This document shows positions 8,129-16,203 of a stretch of 64,000 nt of DNA, one piece after another (the stretch's first letter is position 1; each line of letters opens with the position of its first letter). This DNA comes from Candidatus Fraserbacteria bacterium (lineage in GTDB: Bacteria > Bipolaricaulota > Bipolaricaulia > RBG-16-55-9 > JAJCYT01), in assembly GCA_029262795.1 (NCBI GenBank), contig JAJCYT010000028.1, positions 186,001 to 250,000 of the forward strand, given 5' to 3'. The notes below the pieces were generated by a model that saw only the letters and a list, made by a program, of their open reading frames with translations, did no database searches and was not told where the DNA came from. The position numbers were made by a program, and so were the translations under genes.

Positions 8129-10246
8129 ATGAAGAAACAGGAGCACAAATATAAACGAAAAAATATTAATCAGATTCGAGAGGCCAAGTTTATAGAGGAT
8201 AATGCAGAAAGTGGAGTGGAAACACCTGCTGTGCCACTCCCAGGAATTCCTGGTGGTACAGGAGCAATTGATATCCCTGATCCAGATACTCCAGGAGGAC
8301 AGGAAGGGTCTGGGGAAAGTTCAAAAGATGCCTCAGACGATCAAAAAAGTGAATGTTTCTCCTTTGATATTAGCCAAATAAAATCACACACAAAAGAACT
8401 TTCCAGTAGCATTGAGAACCTAAGAATGAGTCTGTTAAAAGAAAATGAATGCCTTTCAAAAGAGGTCAGAAGGCAACTTGATTCTGCTGGTAAAAGATGG
8501 AATTTAATCGTAACGGATGCTAGTTTCGATCCGCAAGGGGCAATTTCGGAAGTTGATCCTTGTCCAAAAAGTGAAGAAGATCTCCAAAATGCTTATATTA
8601 TTTGGTCGGAAAATCTTCTCTCTGCTGCCATTGACGAGATGGAAGCAATCATAGAAAGTGAAGAGATTTGTTGCAAGATTGAAGGGTCACCTATTGCTGG
8701 TGTAATAAGAAAAAAAATCAATGATAGATTTGAAATCTTTGCCGATCACTGGAATGCTCAAATCGACAGACTTGATATTTTCGAAATTTTTACTCATGAA
8801 GAGGCTACTGATGCATTTGAACCAGCATTAAATAAATATGTGAGTTTATATAATGATCCTGATTCATTGTTGAGAAAGTTCTCGATATGTGAAGAAACTT
8901 ATGAAAAAACTGTTGCAGAATTTTATGAACTGTTAGCGGGGTTTGAAGAAGACAATTACATTGCTGTTGTTGATGCTTTCATGGTAGGCCAATTCGATAT
9001 TGGAGATACACAAGACGCAGAGCTTACTCTTGGAATCCTAGCAATTGAAGTTGCCTTGTCGATCGTCAGCCTTCCATTAGCTATAGCAGGTGCAGTAATC
9101 GGGGGCCTATTTGGATTAGCAAACCCCCCTGAAGGGACACCAAACCTAGAAAAAATTGCTGAAGGAATTACCCAAAGGGAATTAAGAGCTTTGATGCAAC
9201 AACATCAAGTAGAAGAGCATCTCAGGGATTTTATAAGAGAGTTGCTTGAAGAAGCGATCGCAGCAGACTCAGGAGCAAATATTCAATACACAGCGATTGC
9301 TGCTCAAGCTCTTGCAGAAGCACGAAGGTTGATAAAACCGCTATTTGAACAAAGAAGAGATCATATAGTCGAACAACTAATGAACTGTTCTGAAGATCTT
9401 CAAGTTTGTGCTCAAAATCTCGAAGATACGGACATAAATGTTCAATATTCTCTAGATAACCCTCCTAGTGTGAGTGAAGTCTTCAATCTTCCAGGAGAAG
9501 AAAATCCCTTTGGAAATCAAGCAACCGCATCTATCTTTACTCAGGCGACAGCATCTTTAACACCCTCATTAACCAAACAACCTTTGATTTCTCTCGAATC
9601 TGTAGATTGCATTGGTGAACAATGTGAAACTTTTCCTCGATTGCGTTATCGAGTGCGAGTCATTCAACCTGGGCGCTCATTGAATAATTATGAATATTCA
9701 CCTCAGATGTTACAACGAAGTGCTCGGTTGTTGGAAGGTGTGCCTGTGCAAGCATATGGATTTGGCCAATACCAACCAATGTTCTCTCACCTGCCTACAG
9801 ATTTAGAACCGATGCAACCAAGTGGCTTTGCACTTAACCGTGTAGGAATACTGAAGGAGCCAGCCTATGAAAGCCATCCTCAGTTTGGAGAAGGATTGTT
9901 TGCAACTCTTATTGTTGATAAAGCTGCTGAAGAATGGGCCAAAGCCATTTTAGATGAAGCCACTACACCGGGTGGTAATGGCACAGGTGTATCCATATTT
10001 GCAGATATTGATGGAGATTATGGCTACGATGATTTGACTGATGAGATGTATGTTAGAGTCAATGCGATTAAAAACTTCCGTAGTGTGGATTTAGCCTCAC
10101 AACCTGCCGCAGGTGGAGCCATTGTTGCCGCGATGGAAGATGCTGGATGGGAACAACGCGAAAATCTAGAACAACTCAAAGAGGAAATTCAGAAACTAAC
10201 CATTGAGGAAATTATTGAAGCACGGCGAGGACATCATCGTCATTAG
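8129..10246 (+). CDS. Large island protein B: paralog with prohead-protease-like C-terminal domain
   Basis: 705 residues. It opens with a basic, then Pro/Gly-rich acidic N-terminus (about 30-70). The N-terminal half is almost unalignable with proteins A and C apart from its Cys framework at 76, 108, 145 and 181-182. A hydrophobic segment at about 300-335 (LGILAIEVALSIVSLPLAIAG) is followed by charged helix. Residues 488-705 are the common C-terminal domain, differing from A at only a handful of positions; candidate catalytic His is about 554 and Ser about 622. At DNA level the shared region differs at many third positions, indicating purifying selection rather than recent copying. No Shine-Dalgarno sequence is seen before the ATG. 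Confidence 0.75.
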   Translation: MKKQEHKYKRKNINQIREAKFIEDNAESGVETPAVPLPGIPGGTGAIDIPDPDTPGGQEGSGESSKDASDDQKSECFSFDISQIKSHTKELSSSIENLRMSLLKENECLSKEVRRQLDSAGKRWNLIVTDASFDPQGAISEVDPCPKSEEDLQNAYIIWSENLLSAAIDEMEAIIESEEICCKIEGSPIAGVIRKKINDRFEIFADHWNAQIDRLDIFEIFTHEEATDAFEPALNKYVSLYNDPDSLLRKFSICEETYEKTVAEFYELLAGFEEDNYIAVVDAFMVGQFDIGDTQDAELTLGILAIEVALSIVSLPLAIAGAVIGGLFGLANPPEGTPNLEKIAEGITQRELRALMQQHQVEEHLRDFIRELLEEAIAADSGANIQYTAIAAQALAEARRLIKPLFEQRRDHIVEQLMNCSEDLQVCAQNLEDTDINVQYSLDNPPSVSEVFNLPGEENPFGNQATASIFTQATASLTPSLTKQPLISLESVDCIGEQCETFPRLRYRVRVIQPGRSLNNYEYSPQMLQRSARLLEGVPVQAYGFGQYQPMFSHLPTDLEPMQPSGFALNRVGILKEPAYESHPQFGEGLFATLIVDKAAEEWAKAILDEATTPGGNGTGVSIFADIDGDYGYDDLTDEMYVRVNAIKNFRSVDLASQPAAGGAIVAAMEDAGWEQRENLEQLKEEIQKLTIEEIIEARRGHHRH

Positions 10247-10266
10247 TTAGAATTAGATCACGAATC

Positions 10267-10328
10267 TTTTTCATTGTTTACCTCTTCTTGCTGCACAGGG
10301 GAGTCTCGTTAATCGAGGCTCCCCTGTG
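10267..10328 (+). terminator. 3' module of gene B: conserved stretch plus 15-bp hairpin
   Basis: The same framework as after gene A: GTTTACCTCTTCTTG, then a stem of CACAGGGGAGTCTCG against CGAGGCTCCCCTGTG (loop TTAAT, one G-T pair; 10294-10328), then TCAGTTTTA. Stem bases differ from module A but remain paired. Confidence 0.7.
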
Positions 10329-10349
10329 TCAGTTTTAAGCCATATTAGG

Positions 10350-10376
10350 TGACCCACTTCTCCAAGAAGTGGGTCA
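10350..10376. repeat. 27-bp palindromic element, copy 3 (perfect palindrome)
   Basis: TGACCCACTTCT-CCA-AGAAGTGGGTCA, a perfect 12-bp inverted repeat around three bases. It lies between the two convergent terminator modules of genes B and C. Relative to copies 1 and 2 it has changes in both arms that preserve pairing. Confidence 0.7.
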
Positions 10377-10398
10377 CAGAAATTTGTTTAGAACTGTT

Positions 10399-10460
10399 AC
10401 AGGGCTTTCTCAATTTATGAGAAAGCCCTGTGCAGACAAGAAGAGGTAAACATGAAAAAG
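10399..10460 (-). terminator. 3' module of gene C: conserved stretch plus perfect 14-bp hairpin
   Basis: Read on the minus strand, the conserved stretch with GTTTACCTCTTCTTG is followed by GCACAGGG. The stem is ACAGGGCTTTCTCA against TGAGAAAGCCCTGT with a 5-base loop (10399-10431). The stem interior is entirely different from modules A and B but still perfectly paired. It faces module B, so genes B and C converge. Confidence 0.7.
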
Positions 10461-10479
10461 ATTCTTGGTCTAAGTTTAA

Positions 10480-12732
10480 TTAGTAACGATGATATCCTAG
10501 CCGTGCTTCAATGATTTCTTCAATAGTCAAATTTTGAATTTCTTCTTTAAGTTGCTCCAAATGTTCTCGTTGTTCCCAACCAGCACCTTCCATTGCAGCG
10601 ACAATGGCTCCACCTGCGGCAGGCTGAGAAGCTAAATCTACGCTACGGAAATTCTTAATGGAATTGACCTTTACATACATTTCATCAGTCAAATCATCGT
10701 AACCATAATCCCCATCAATATCTGCAAAGATAGATACACCTGTACCATTACCACTAGGGGTTGTAGCTTCATCAAGAATAGCTTTGGCCCACCCTTCAGC
10801 AGATTCGTCCATCACCAAAGTGGCAAACAACCCTTCTCCAAACTCAGAGTGATTTTCATAGGCTGGTTCTCTCAACATACCAACACGATTAAGAGCAAAC
10901 CCACTTGGCTGCATTGATTCTAAATCAGTAGGCAAATGAGAGAACATCGGTTGATACTGTCCAAACCCATAGGCTTGGACAGGAACATCTTCTAACAGCT
11001 TTGCGCTACGCTGTAGCATCTTAGGTGAATACTCATAGTTGTTGAGAGATCGACCTGGTTGGATGACTCGCACTCGATAACGCAGACGTGGGAATGATTC
11101 GCACTGTTCACCGATGCAATCTACAGATTCGAGGGCTATTGGTAATGCTGGAAAACTTTCAACCGCAGAGCCGCCAAACCCAGGTTGACCACGACCTCTT
11201 TGAGGTATTTGTCTTGAGGCAGTCTCAGCTTCTGCTAACACCTCTTCAATTACTCGATTCATCTCGTCAATGAAATCTTGGTTTCTTCTAGTTATGCTTT
11301 CAGCAGCCTGGTCAGAGATCTCTATAATTTCCACTTCTTCAAAGCGAGTGAAAGCTGCTACCCATTGTTCTTGGGGGAGGCTTAATATTTCATCAACTCT
11401 TTCTTCAATCCGCCGATTTAATTCAGCATTAAGATCAATCAGATCATTAACTCCAAAAAATCCTATGCTTTGTGCCCTTTCATGTATTGTCCTGTAAACA
11501 CCAATACGATCTTCAACGTTATTTAACCTTCGAGCAATTGAATTCAATTCCCCTTCATAGTGCCTTTCAATGAACCATTCGATACTTAATACAGCGCCTC
11601 CAAGTGCAAAACCTACACTTACAGCTTCTGGCAATAAAAACAAACTTGTTCCCCCAGTAACTGCTGCTGCATTAGCTGCAACTAGTCCAGCTAAAACCCC
11701 CCCCAGAACCCCAACTGCTATTGCTGCAACACCAAGACTCAAAATCGCCCGTTCTTTGGCGATTGATGTAGCAATTTCTTTTGCCTCTAATGCAGTTATT
11801 TCTTCATGTAATGCCTCTCCAATGGAAGCAAATTCTCCTTGTATTTTTCTAAGATATTCTACAATATTTCGATTTAGTTTTTCTTGGTGATCTATTATAT
11901 CGTTGACCAACTCGCCCATATAAGCTTGAGGGTTTTTAACACAGCTTCCTATATCTAATAATGTCTCACTTCCGATAAAGTCATTATCAATCAATCTTTG
12001 TATAAAGAATCTCAAATCTTGTGCTTGGCGAGCGTCTGTAATGCCTAACAGAGGAGGAAGCACTGCATCTCGCGGAATATCTGGTTCAAGGCTTGTTCCA
12101 AAACGTTGATCTTCTGCTATATGAGCACGTATTAAATTATCAAAATCAATTCTTTCATTCCATGAAATTTGAAACTCTAAGGCAGCGTCAGAGATAATCT
12201 GATTAATCTCATCTAGAAAACCTTTGCGAATCATTGCTTGCTTACTACAACAACCTCTTCTTACTGCTGCGTCAGGCGCTTTGATTGCTAAAGAAAATGT
12301 GGCTGGCAGTGTTTGGTTAATTATGGTAAGAAAAGATTCTGGATCACTACAGTTAGCTTTTGATGCCACCAAATGAATAGAATTTTTGCCTGATTGAAGC
12401 ATTGATACGACTTCATCCCAAGTATCAATGCAAAATTCATTTAGCAGCTGTCTTTTTTTATCCATATCAACATTGAATTGTCTTAACCGAGTTTCCAATC
12501 TACTTTGCAATTCAGAACAAGATGGAAACTCAACATTTGATTGTGCTTGGGGTTCAGATTGAGTTGAATTGTCTGAAGAGTTGTTGGATAAGAAAATCTC
12601 TGACTGATCATCTTCATTTGGCAATTCATTTGATGATGAATTCATTAGTTCGTTATCAACTTGCCTAAATGTTTTCAATTGATCTAATTGAGACATTTCC
12701 TTTGAGAACGAATTTCGAGTAGATTTTTTCAA
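10480..12732 (-). CDS. Large island protein C: paralog with prohead-protease-like C-terminal domain
   Basis: 750 residues. The polar N-terminus is rich in Ser, Asn and Gln (1-70). The Cys framework at 72, 101, 128 and 161-162 parallels proteins A and B. Long helices follow, then the strongest hydrophobic region of the three: about 330-390, two Gly/Ala/Val-rich segments around a 'VTGGTSLFLLPEAV' turn, like a membrane hairpin. Residues 533-750 are the shared domain (candidate His about 599, Ser about 667). The start is TTG, chosen because AAGGAG lies eight bases upstream. It diverges from the membrane-protein gene at 12860 and converges on gene B. The function is unknown; the protease resemblance is by eye. 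Confidence 0.75.
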   Translation of the reverse strand: MKKSTRNSFSKEMSQLDQLKTFRQVDNELMNSSSNELPNEDDQSEIFLSNNSSDNSTQSEPQAQSNVEFPSCSELQSRLETRLRQFNVDMDKKRQLLNEFCIDTWDEVVSMLQSGKNSIHLVASKANCSDPESFLTIINQTLPATFSLAIKAPDAAVRRGCCSKQAMIRKGFLDEINQIISDAALEFQISWNERIDFDNLIRAHIAEDQRFGTSLEPDIPRDAVLPPLLGITDARQAQDLRFFIQRLIDNDFIGSETLLDIGSCVKNPQAYMGELVNDIIDHQEKLNRNIVEYLRKIQGEFASIGEALHEEITALEAKEIATSIAKERAILSLGVAAIAVGVLGGVLAGLVAANAAAVTGGTSLFLLPEAVSVGFALGGAVLSIEWFIERHYEGELNSIARRLNNVEDRIGVYRTIHERAQSIGFFGVNDLIDLNAELNRRIEERVDEILSLPQEQWVAAFTRFEEVEIIEISDQAAESITRRNQDFIDEMNRVIEEVLAEAETASRQIPQRGRGQPGFGGSAVESFPALPIALESVDCIGEQCESFPRLRYRVRVIQPGRSLNNYEYSPKMLQRSAKLLEDVPVQAYGFGQYQPMFSHLPTDLESMQPSGFALNRVGMLREPAYENHSEFGEGLFATLVMDESAEGWAKAILDEATTPSGNGTGVSIFADIDGDYGYDDLTDEMYVKVNSIKNFRSVDLASQPAAGGAIVAAMEGAGWEQREHLEQLKEEIQNLTIEEIIEARLGYHRY

Positions 12733-12859
12733 TTTTATATCTCCTTATCAATGTCAATTAGGATTTGGTTTTAAGTGGTAACTTCTTACTATAAAGAGCT
12801 ACAATGACATTATTATTTGTTATTGGTGAAAAATCTTTGGCGTATTGAAGTGGGCTGAA

Positions 12860-13297
12860 ATGTATTTAGTAAATATCTTTCTTTTCATTCAACTGACAAC
12901 TTTTGTTATTTTTTTTCTTGTTTTCAACCTAATAATCTTAGGTTCTGCATCTCCGATAGAAAATACAACTTTTTGTTTTTGGGGTTTTGGGGTAGGAAGT
13001 GGATTTTTCTTTTTGCTGCTCTATGTTGATCAAGCAGGAGCAAAGGTACGCTCTTATTTCAAATCATTATCAAAACAAGATATTGCTCTAAAGGAAAATA
13101 AGCCAAAAAGATGGCTTGTAGATAAAGCTATTATAGCCTTATCTAGTTTAATTATTGGCAACTACTTTATGGCCATTAAATCTTGGAATCTTTCAGAGTT
13201 CTACTGTAGCTCAGCAGTAGGGTTCGGATTTATAGTTTACTTTACTTATATGTTGTTCTTAATGCTTTTCAACCTAAAAATACTTCGAAGTAACTGA
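12860..13297 (+). CDS. Four-helix membrane protein
   Basis: About 145 residues with predicted membrane helices near the N-terminus (two, the first starting almost at residue 2), around residues 90-110 and at 120-140. A basic cytoplasmic-type loop lies between (KSLSKQDIALKENKPKRW). The frame also allows a TTG start 15 bp earlier; neither start has a clear ribosome binding site. It is divergent from large gene C with 127 bp between starts, mirroring the 63-residue membrane gene beside large gene A. No family was recognised. It could protect against, anchor or regulate the neighbouring large protein; this is positional inference only. Confidence 0.6.
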   Translation: MYLVNIFLFIQLTTFVIFFLVFNLIILGSASPIENTTFCFWGFGVGSGFFFLLLYVDQAGAKVRSYFKSLSKQDIALKENKPKRWLVDKAIIALSSLIIGNYFMAIKSWNLSEFYCSSAVGFGFIVYFTYMLFLMLFNLKILRSN

Positions 13298-13322
13298 TCT
13301 TGATTTCGTATCAAGCAATTGA

Positions 13323-13349
13323 TGACCCATTTCTCCACAAAGTGGGACA
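13323..13349 (+). repeat. 27-bp palindromic element, copy 4
   Basis: TGACCCATTTCT...AAAGTGGGACA, the same length and layout as the other copies. It lies 26 bp after the four-helix membrane gene and 85 bp before the tRNA-Arg 3' end, so palindromes mark both edges of the island. Confidence 0.65.
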
Positions 13350-13433
13350 TTCATTACAGATTTGTATTTTCTTCTGAGAATTTTGAAAAATAAAATTTAA
13401 ATCAAGTCGATTAATCAAACATTTGTCTAGCAA

Positions 13434-13510
<77 letters not shown>

Positions 13511-13573
13511 ATGATGACAAGTCATCCTTAAAAAAGAACCTTTACTGTAGGAAATTTAGGGATTTATGGCAAC

Positions 13574-14272
13574 TCAAACATGAGTGTCGTCGTAGAATTG
13601 TTGATACACTTGTTCGGCGGCGGCTTGCTCGGCTTCTTTTTTGCTGGTGCCTTCGCCCATGCCCTCCAAGTCGGCAACACGAACACGGACGGTGAAACGT
13701 TTGGCATGGTCGGCGCCCTCTTCGCCAACAAGAGAATATTCTGGTTTGTAGCCTTCTTTTTGTGCCAATTCCTGCAAGCGTGTTTTGGAATCCCTTGGCC
13801 CTTTGCCACAGGAAACGCGCTCAATTTCTTTTTGCAATTGAGCGATTACAAACGACTGGGCGACGCGAAATCCCTTTTCGCCATACACCATGCCAACGAA
13901 AGCTTCAAACACATCTTCAAGTAGGGAAATACGTTGGCGTCCACCGCCATTTTCTTCACCTTTGCCTAAAAACAAACATTCATCCAGACCGATGTTCTTG
14001 GCGCATTCAGCCAACGTGCTGCCGCTGACGACCACAGATTTGATCTTGGTCAGTTCACCTTCGTTTAGATAAGGGAATTGATTGTAAAGATAGTCTGCCA
14101 CGGTCAATTCGATGACGGCGTCGCCCAAAAATTCCAGACGTTCGTTGGACTCAAGCTCCTCACCATTGACTTCGTTGACATAAGAAGCGTGATAAAATGC
14201 CTGGGCAATGCCTTCCGGAGAAATATCTAAATTCAAACGACTGCTAAGTGCTTCGAGCGATTGCGAGTCCAT
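13574..14272 (-). CDS. rnc: Ribonuclease III
   Basis: 232 residues, the usual length. RNase III cleaves double-stranded RNA during rRNA maturation and mRNA decay, as a homodimer with two magnesium ions per site. The signature 'NERLEFLGDAV' lies at about 43-53, and the second acidic cluster 'LLEDVFEAFVG' supplies the remaining catalytic acids. A C-terminal double-stranded-RNA-binding domain spans about 160-228 (KTRLQELAQKEG ... GEGTSKKEAEQAAAEQVYQ). It lies between tRNA-Arg and tRNA-Gln, all on the minus strand, so it may share a transcript with them. The ribosome binding site is weak. Confidence 0.95.
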   Translation of the reverse strand: MDSQSLEALSSRLNLDISPEGIAQAFYHASYVNEVNGEELESNERLEFLGDAVIELTVADYLYNQFPYLNEGELTKIKSVVVSGSTLAECAKNIGLDECLFLGKGEENGGGRQRISLLEDVFEAFVGMVYGEKGFRVAQSFVIAQLQKEIERVSCGKGPRDSKTRLQELAQKEGYKPEYSLVGEEGADHAKRFTVRVRVADLEGMGEGTSKKEAEQAAAEQVYQQFYDDTHV

Positions 14273-14326
14273 ATTGAAAATCCTACTTATCTGATGCGGA
14301 ATAGAAGTTTTACAATCCTTCTGTGC

Positions 14327-14400
14327 TGGCTAGGGCGGCAGGATTTGAACCTACGATCCCGGGGTCAAAGCCCGGAGCCTTACCACTTGGCTACGCCCTA
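14327..14400 (-). tRNA. tRNA-Gln (anticodon TTG)
   Basis: 74 nt with encoded CCA. The acceptor stem is TAGGGCG/CGCCCTA with discriminator G. The anticodon stem CCGGG/CCCGG encloses CTTTGAC, so the anticodon is TTG (codon CAA). The T-loop TTCAAAT is standard. The U1-A72 pair is typical of glutamine tRNAs. Confidence 0.95.
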
Positions 14401-14533
14401 AGGTGATCCTCATGATAACGCAACTGATTTTGATTTTCCAGTTATCAAATGCCCTTAAAGTCATCTTGTTTATCTAGGGTTCAATTGCGGAAAGCTGTAA
14501 AGCTGGGTAGAGTTCCATCATCAAGGAGTTTTT

Positions 14534-16129
14534 GTGAAAAACGTCCAGGAATCTGCCACTGATACGTTGGGCACTGGCCAGTCTCGCGGTTTGAACACCG
14601 CCATGATCCAAATTCCTGCCAAACAACGTCGCGCAATTACCGGCGGTGTAATGTTGGCCTTGTTCTTGGCCGCATTGGACGGCACCGTAATCAGCACCGC
14701 CATGCCGACAGTCATTGCCCAATTGGGTGGGTTTGAGGTGTACAGTTGGGTGTTTTCCATCTATATGTTGGCCTCTACAGTGAGCGTGCCTGTTTGGGGG
14801 CGGTTGTCAGATTTATACGGGCGAAAGAATTTTTACCTGATTGGGATTGGCTTATTTATTATTGGTTCCGCGCTGGCGGGGCAGTCCGATTCGATGACCA
14901 TGCTCATCATTACCCGTGCCATTCAGGGATTGGGTGCAGGGGCGATGTTTCCCATTGGGATGACCATTATCGGCGAAATTTATTCCTTGCAGCAACGCGC
15001 AAAAATGCAGGGGCTTTTTAGTGGTATTTGGGGCATTGCCAGCATCATTGGCCCGCTGGCAGGCGGGTTTATTACGGACACCATTTCCTGGCGCTGGGTG
15101 TTTTATATTAATCTGCCTTTTGGTATTGCCGCTGCATTTGTAATCTGGTTTGCCATGAAGCGGCAAATGCGTGGCAAGAACAAGGTCAAGGTCGATTACA
15201 TTGGCGCTCTTTCCCTGACCACTTCGATGTCCTTGTTGTTGCTCAGCTTGCTCCGTGCCGGAGAACTTTCCAATTGGGCCGATATTGGGGTTTTGAGCAC
15301 GTTGGTTGCAAGCCTTTTTTTATTTGTCTTTTTCTTTTATTGGGAGGCCAGAGTCGAAGAACCGATTTTTCCATTAGAGTTGTTGAAAAACAGGATCTTT
15401 TCGGCAGCTGCACTCAGTGGTTTATTTGTAGGCATGGCCATGTTTGGAACCATCACTTTCTTACCTCTATTTGTGCAGGCCGTCCTGGGCGGCAGTGCCA
15501 CTGAGGCCGGAACAAGCCTGACGCCATTTATGTTGGGTTGGACATTTTCTTCGGCCTTGGGCGGGCGGTTTGTGCTGCGTGTAGGCTATCGCACCACTGT
15601 GTTTACGGGGATGGCTTTTTTAATGATCGGATTCTTTTTATTCACCACATTTAACGCAGATACAGAACGCTTGTTTCTGTTGTTTTCTGTGGGATTGGCA
15701 GGCATTGGCATGGGACTGATCATTTTTAGCATGATTTTGGCCGTGCAAAGCTCAGTGCCACAAAGACAGCTTGGCATTGCCACGTCAGCCTCATTGTTCA
15801 CTCGCTCGATTGGGGCCACGGTTGGTGTCGCTATTTTAGGTACGGTACTAACGCTAGGTATGCAGCACGGGGTCAGTTTGCTTTCATTGGACAATCTCAG
15901 CGCGGAGCAGCAAGCACAAGTGTTTCAACTGGCAGCCAATCCTGACAGTTTGATTGCGCAAGAAAATCAAACTTTTGATCCTGAAGTGATAACCATCATT
16001 CGGGGCACGCTGGCAGATTCGATCCATACTGTTTTTGTGTTTGGCTTAATCTTTGCATTCCTTGCTTTTCTATCATCTTTCCTTGTTCCCAAAGGCAAAG
16101 TTGAAGATCAAACTTATAGAGAAAATTAA
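14534..16129 (+). CDS. MFS drug-export permease, DHA2 (14-TM) type
   Basis: 531 residues with about 14 hydrophobic helices, the size and layout of the DHA2 family of proton-coupled multidrug exporters. Motifs seen are 'LDGTVISTAMPTV' in helix 1, 'WGRLSDLYGRKNFYL' (motif A) after helix 2 and 'GAGAMFPIGMTIIGEIY' (motif C-like, helix 5). The substrate cannot be predicted. The start is GTG with AAGGAG six bases upstream. It is monocistronic, ending in a strong bidirectional hairpin shared with the convergent ygeW-like gene. Confidence 0.88.
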   Translation: MKNVQESATDTLGTGQSRGLNTAMIQIPAKQRRAITGGVMLALFLAALDGTVISTAMPTVIAQLGGFEVYSWVFSIYMLASTVSVPVWGRLSDLYGRKNFYLIGIGLFIIGSALAGQSDSMTMLIITRAIQGLGAGAMFPIGMTIIGEIYSLQQRAKMQGLFSGIWGIASIIGPLAGGFITDTISWRWVFYINLPFGIAAAFVIWFAMKRQMRGKNKVKVDYIGALSLTTSMSLLLLSLLRAGELSNWADIGVLSTLVASLFLFVFFFYWEARVEEPIFPLELLKNRIFSAAALSGLFVGMAMFGTITFLPLFVQAVLGGSATEAGTSLTPFMLGWTFSSALGGRFVLRVGYRTTVFTGMAFLMIGFFLFTTFNADTERLFLLFSVGLAGIGMGLIIFSMILAVQSSVPQRQLGIATSASLFTRSIGATVGVAILGTVLTLGMQHGVSLLSLDNLSAEQQAQVFQLAANPDSLIAQENQTFDPEVITIIRGTLADSIHTVFVFGLIFAFLAFLSSFLVPKGKVEDQTYREN

Positions 16130-16131
16130 TT

Positions 16132-16176
16132 CAAAGTGAAAAGAGGGCAGGCAAAGCCTGCCCTCTTTTCACTTTG
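16132..16176. terminator. Bidirectional terminator, perfect 21-bp stem
   Basis: CAAAGTGAAAAGAGGGCAGG continuing to position 16152 is exactly complementary to 16156-16176, with an AAA loop. Because the stem ends are A-rich on one side and T-rich on the other, it can terminate both the MFS gene and the convergent ygeW gene. Confidence 0.9.
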
Positions 16177-16203
16177 CTTCTTATTAGACAAACAACTATG
16201 GAC

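Noticed and set aside
4530..10246. Recent tandem duplication or gene conversion of the large genes
   Set aside because: The shared domain differs at many synonymous positions and the N-terminal halves are nearly unrelated in sequence, so the duplication is old.
6652..10460. Integron attC sites as an explanation of the hairpin modules
   Set aside because: The conserved stretch does not fit the RYYYAAC/GTTRRRY core sites, and the genes are far larger than usual cassettes with mixed orientations.
4530..12732. A complete prophage
   Set aside because: No terminase, portal, capsid, tail, integrase or lysis gene is present. The protease-like domain is the only phage resemblance.
4157..13349. The 27-bp palindromes as ordinary intrinsic terminators
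   Set aside because: None is followed by a T-run, and separate hairpin modules already follow the large genes.
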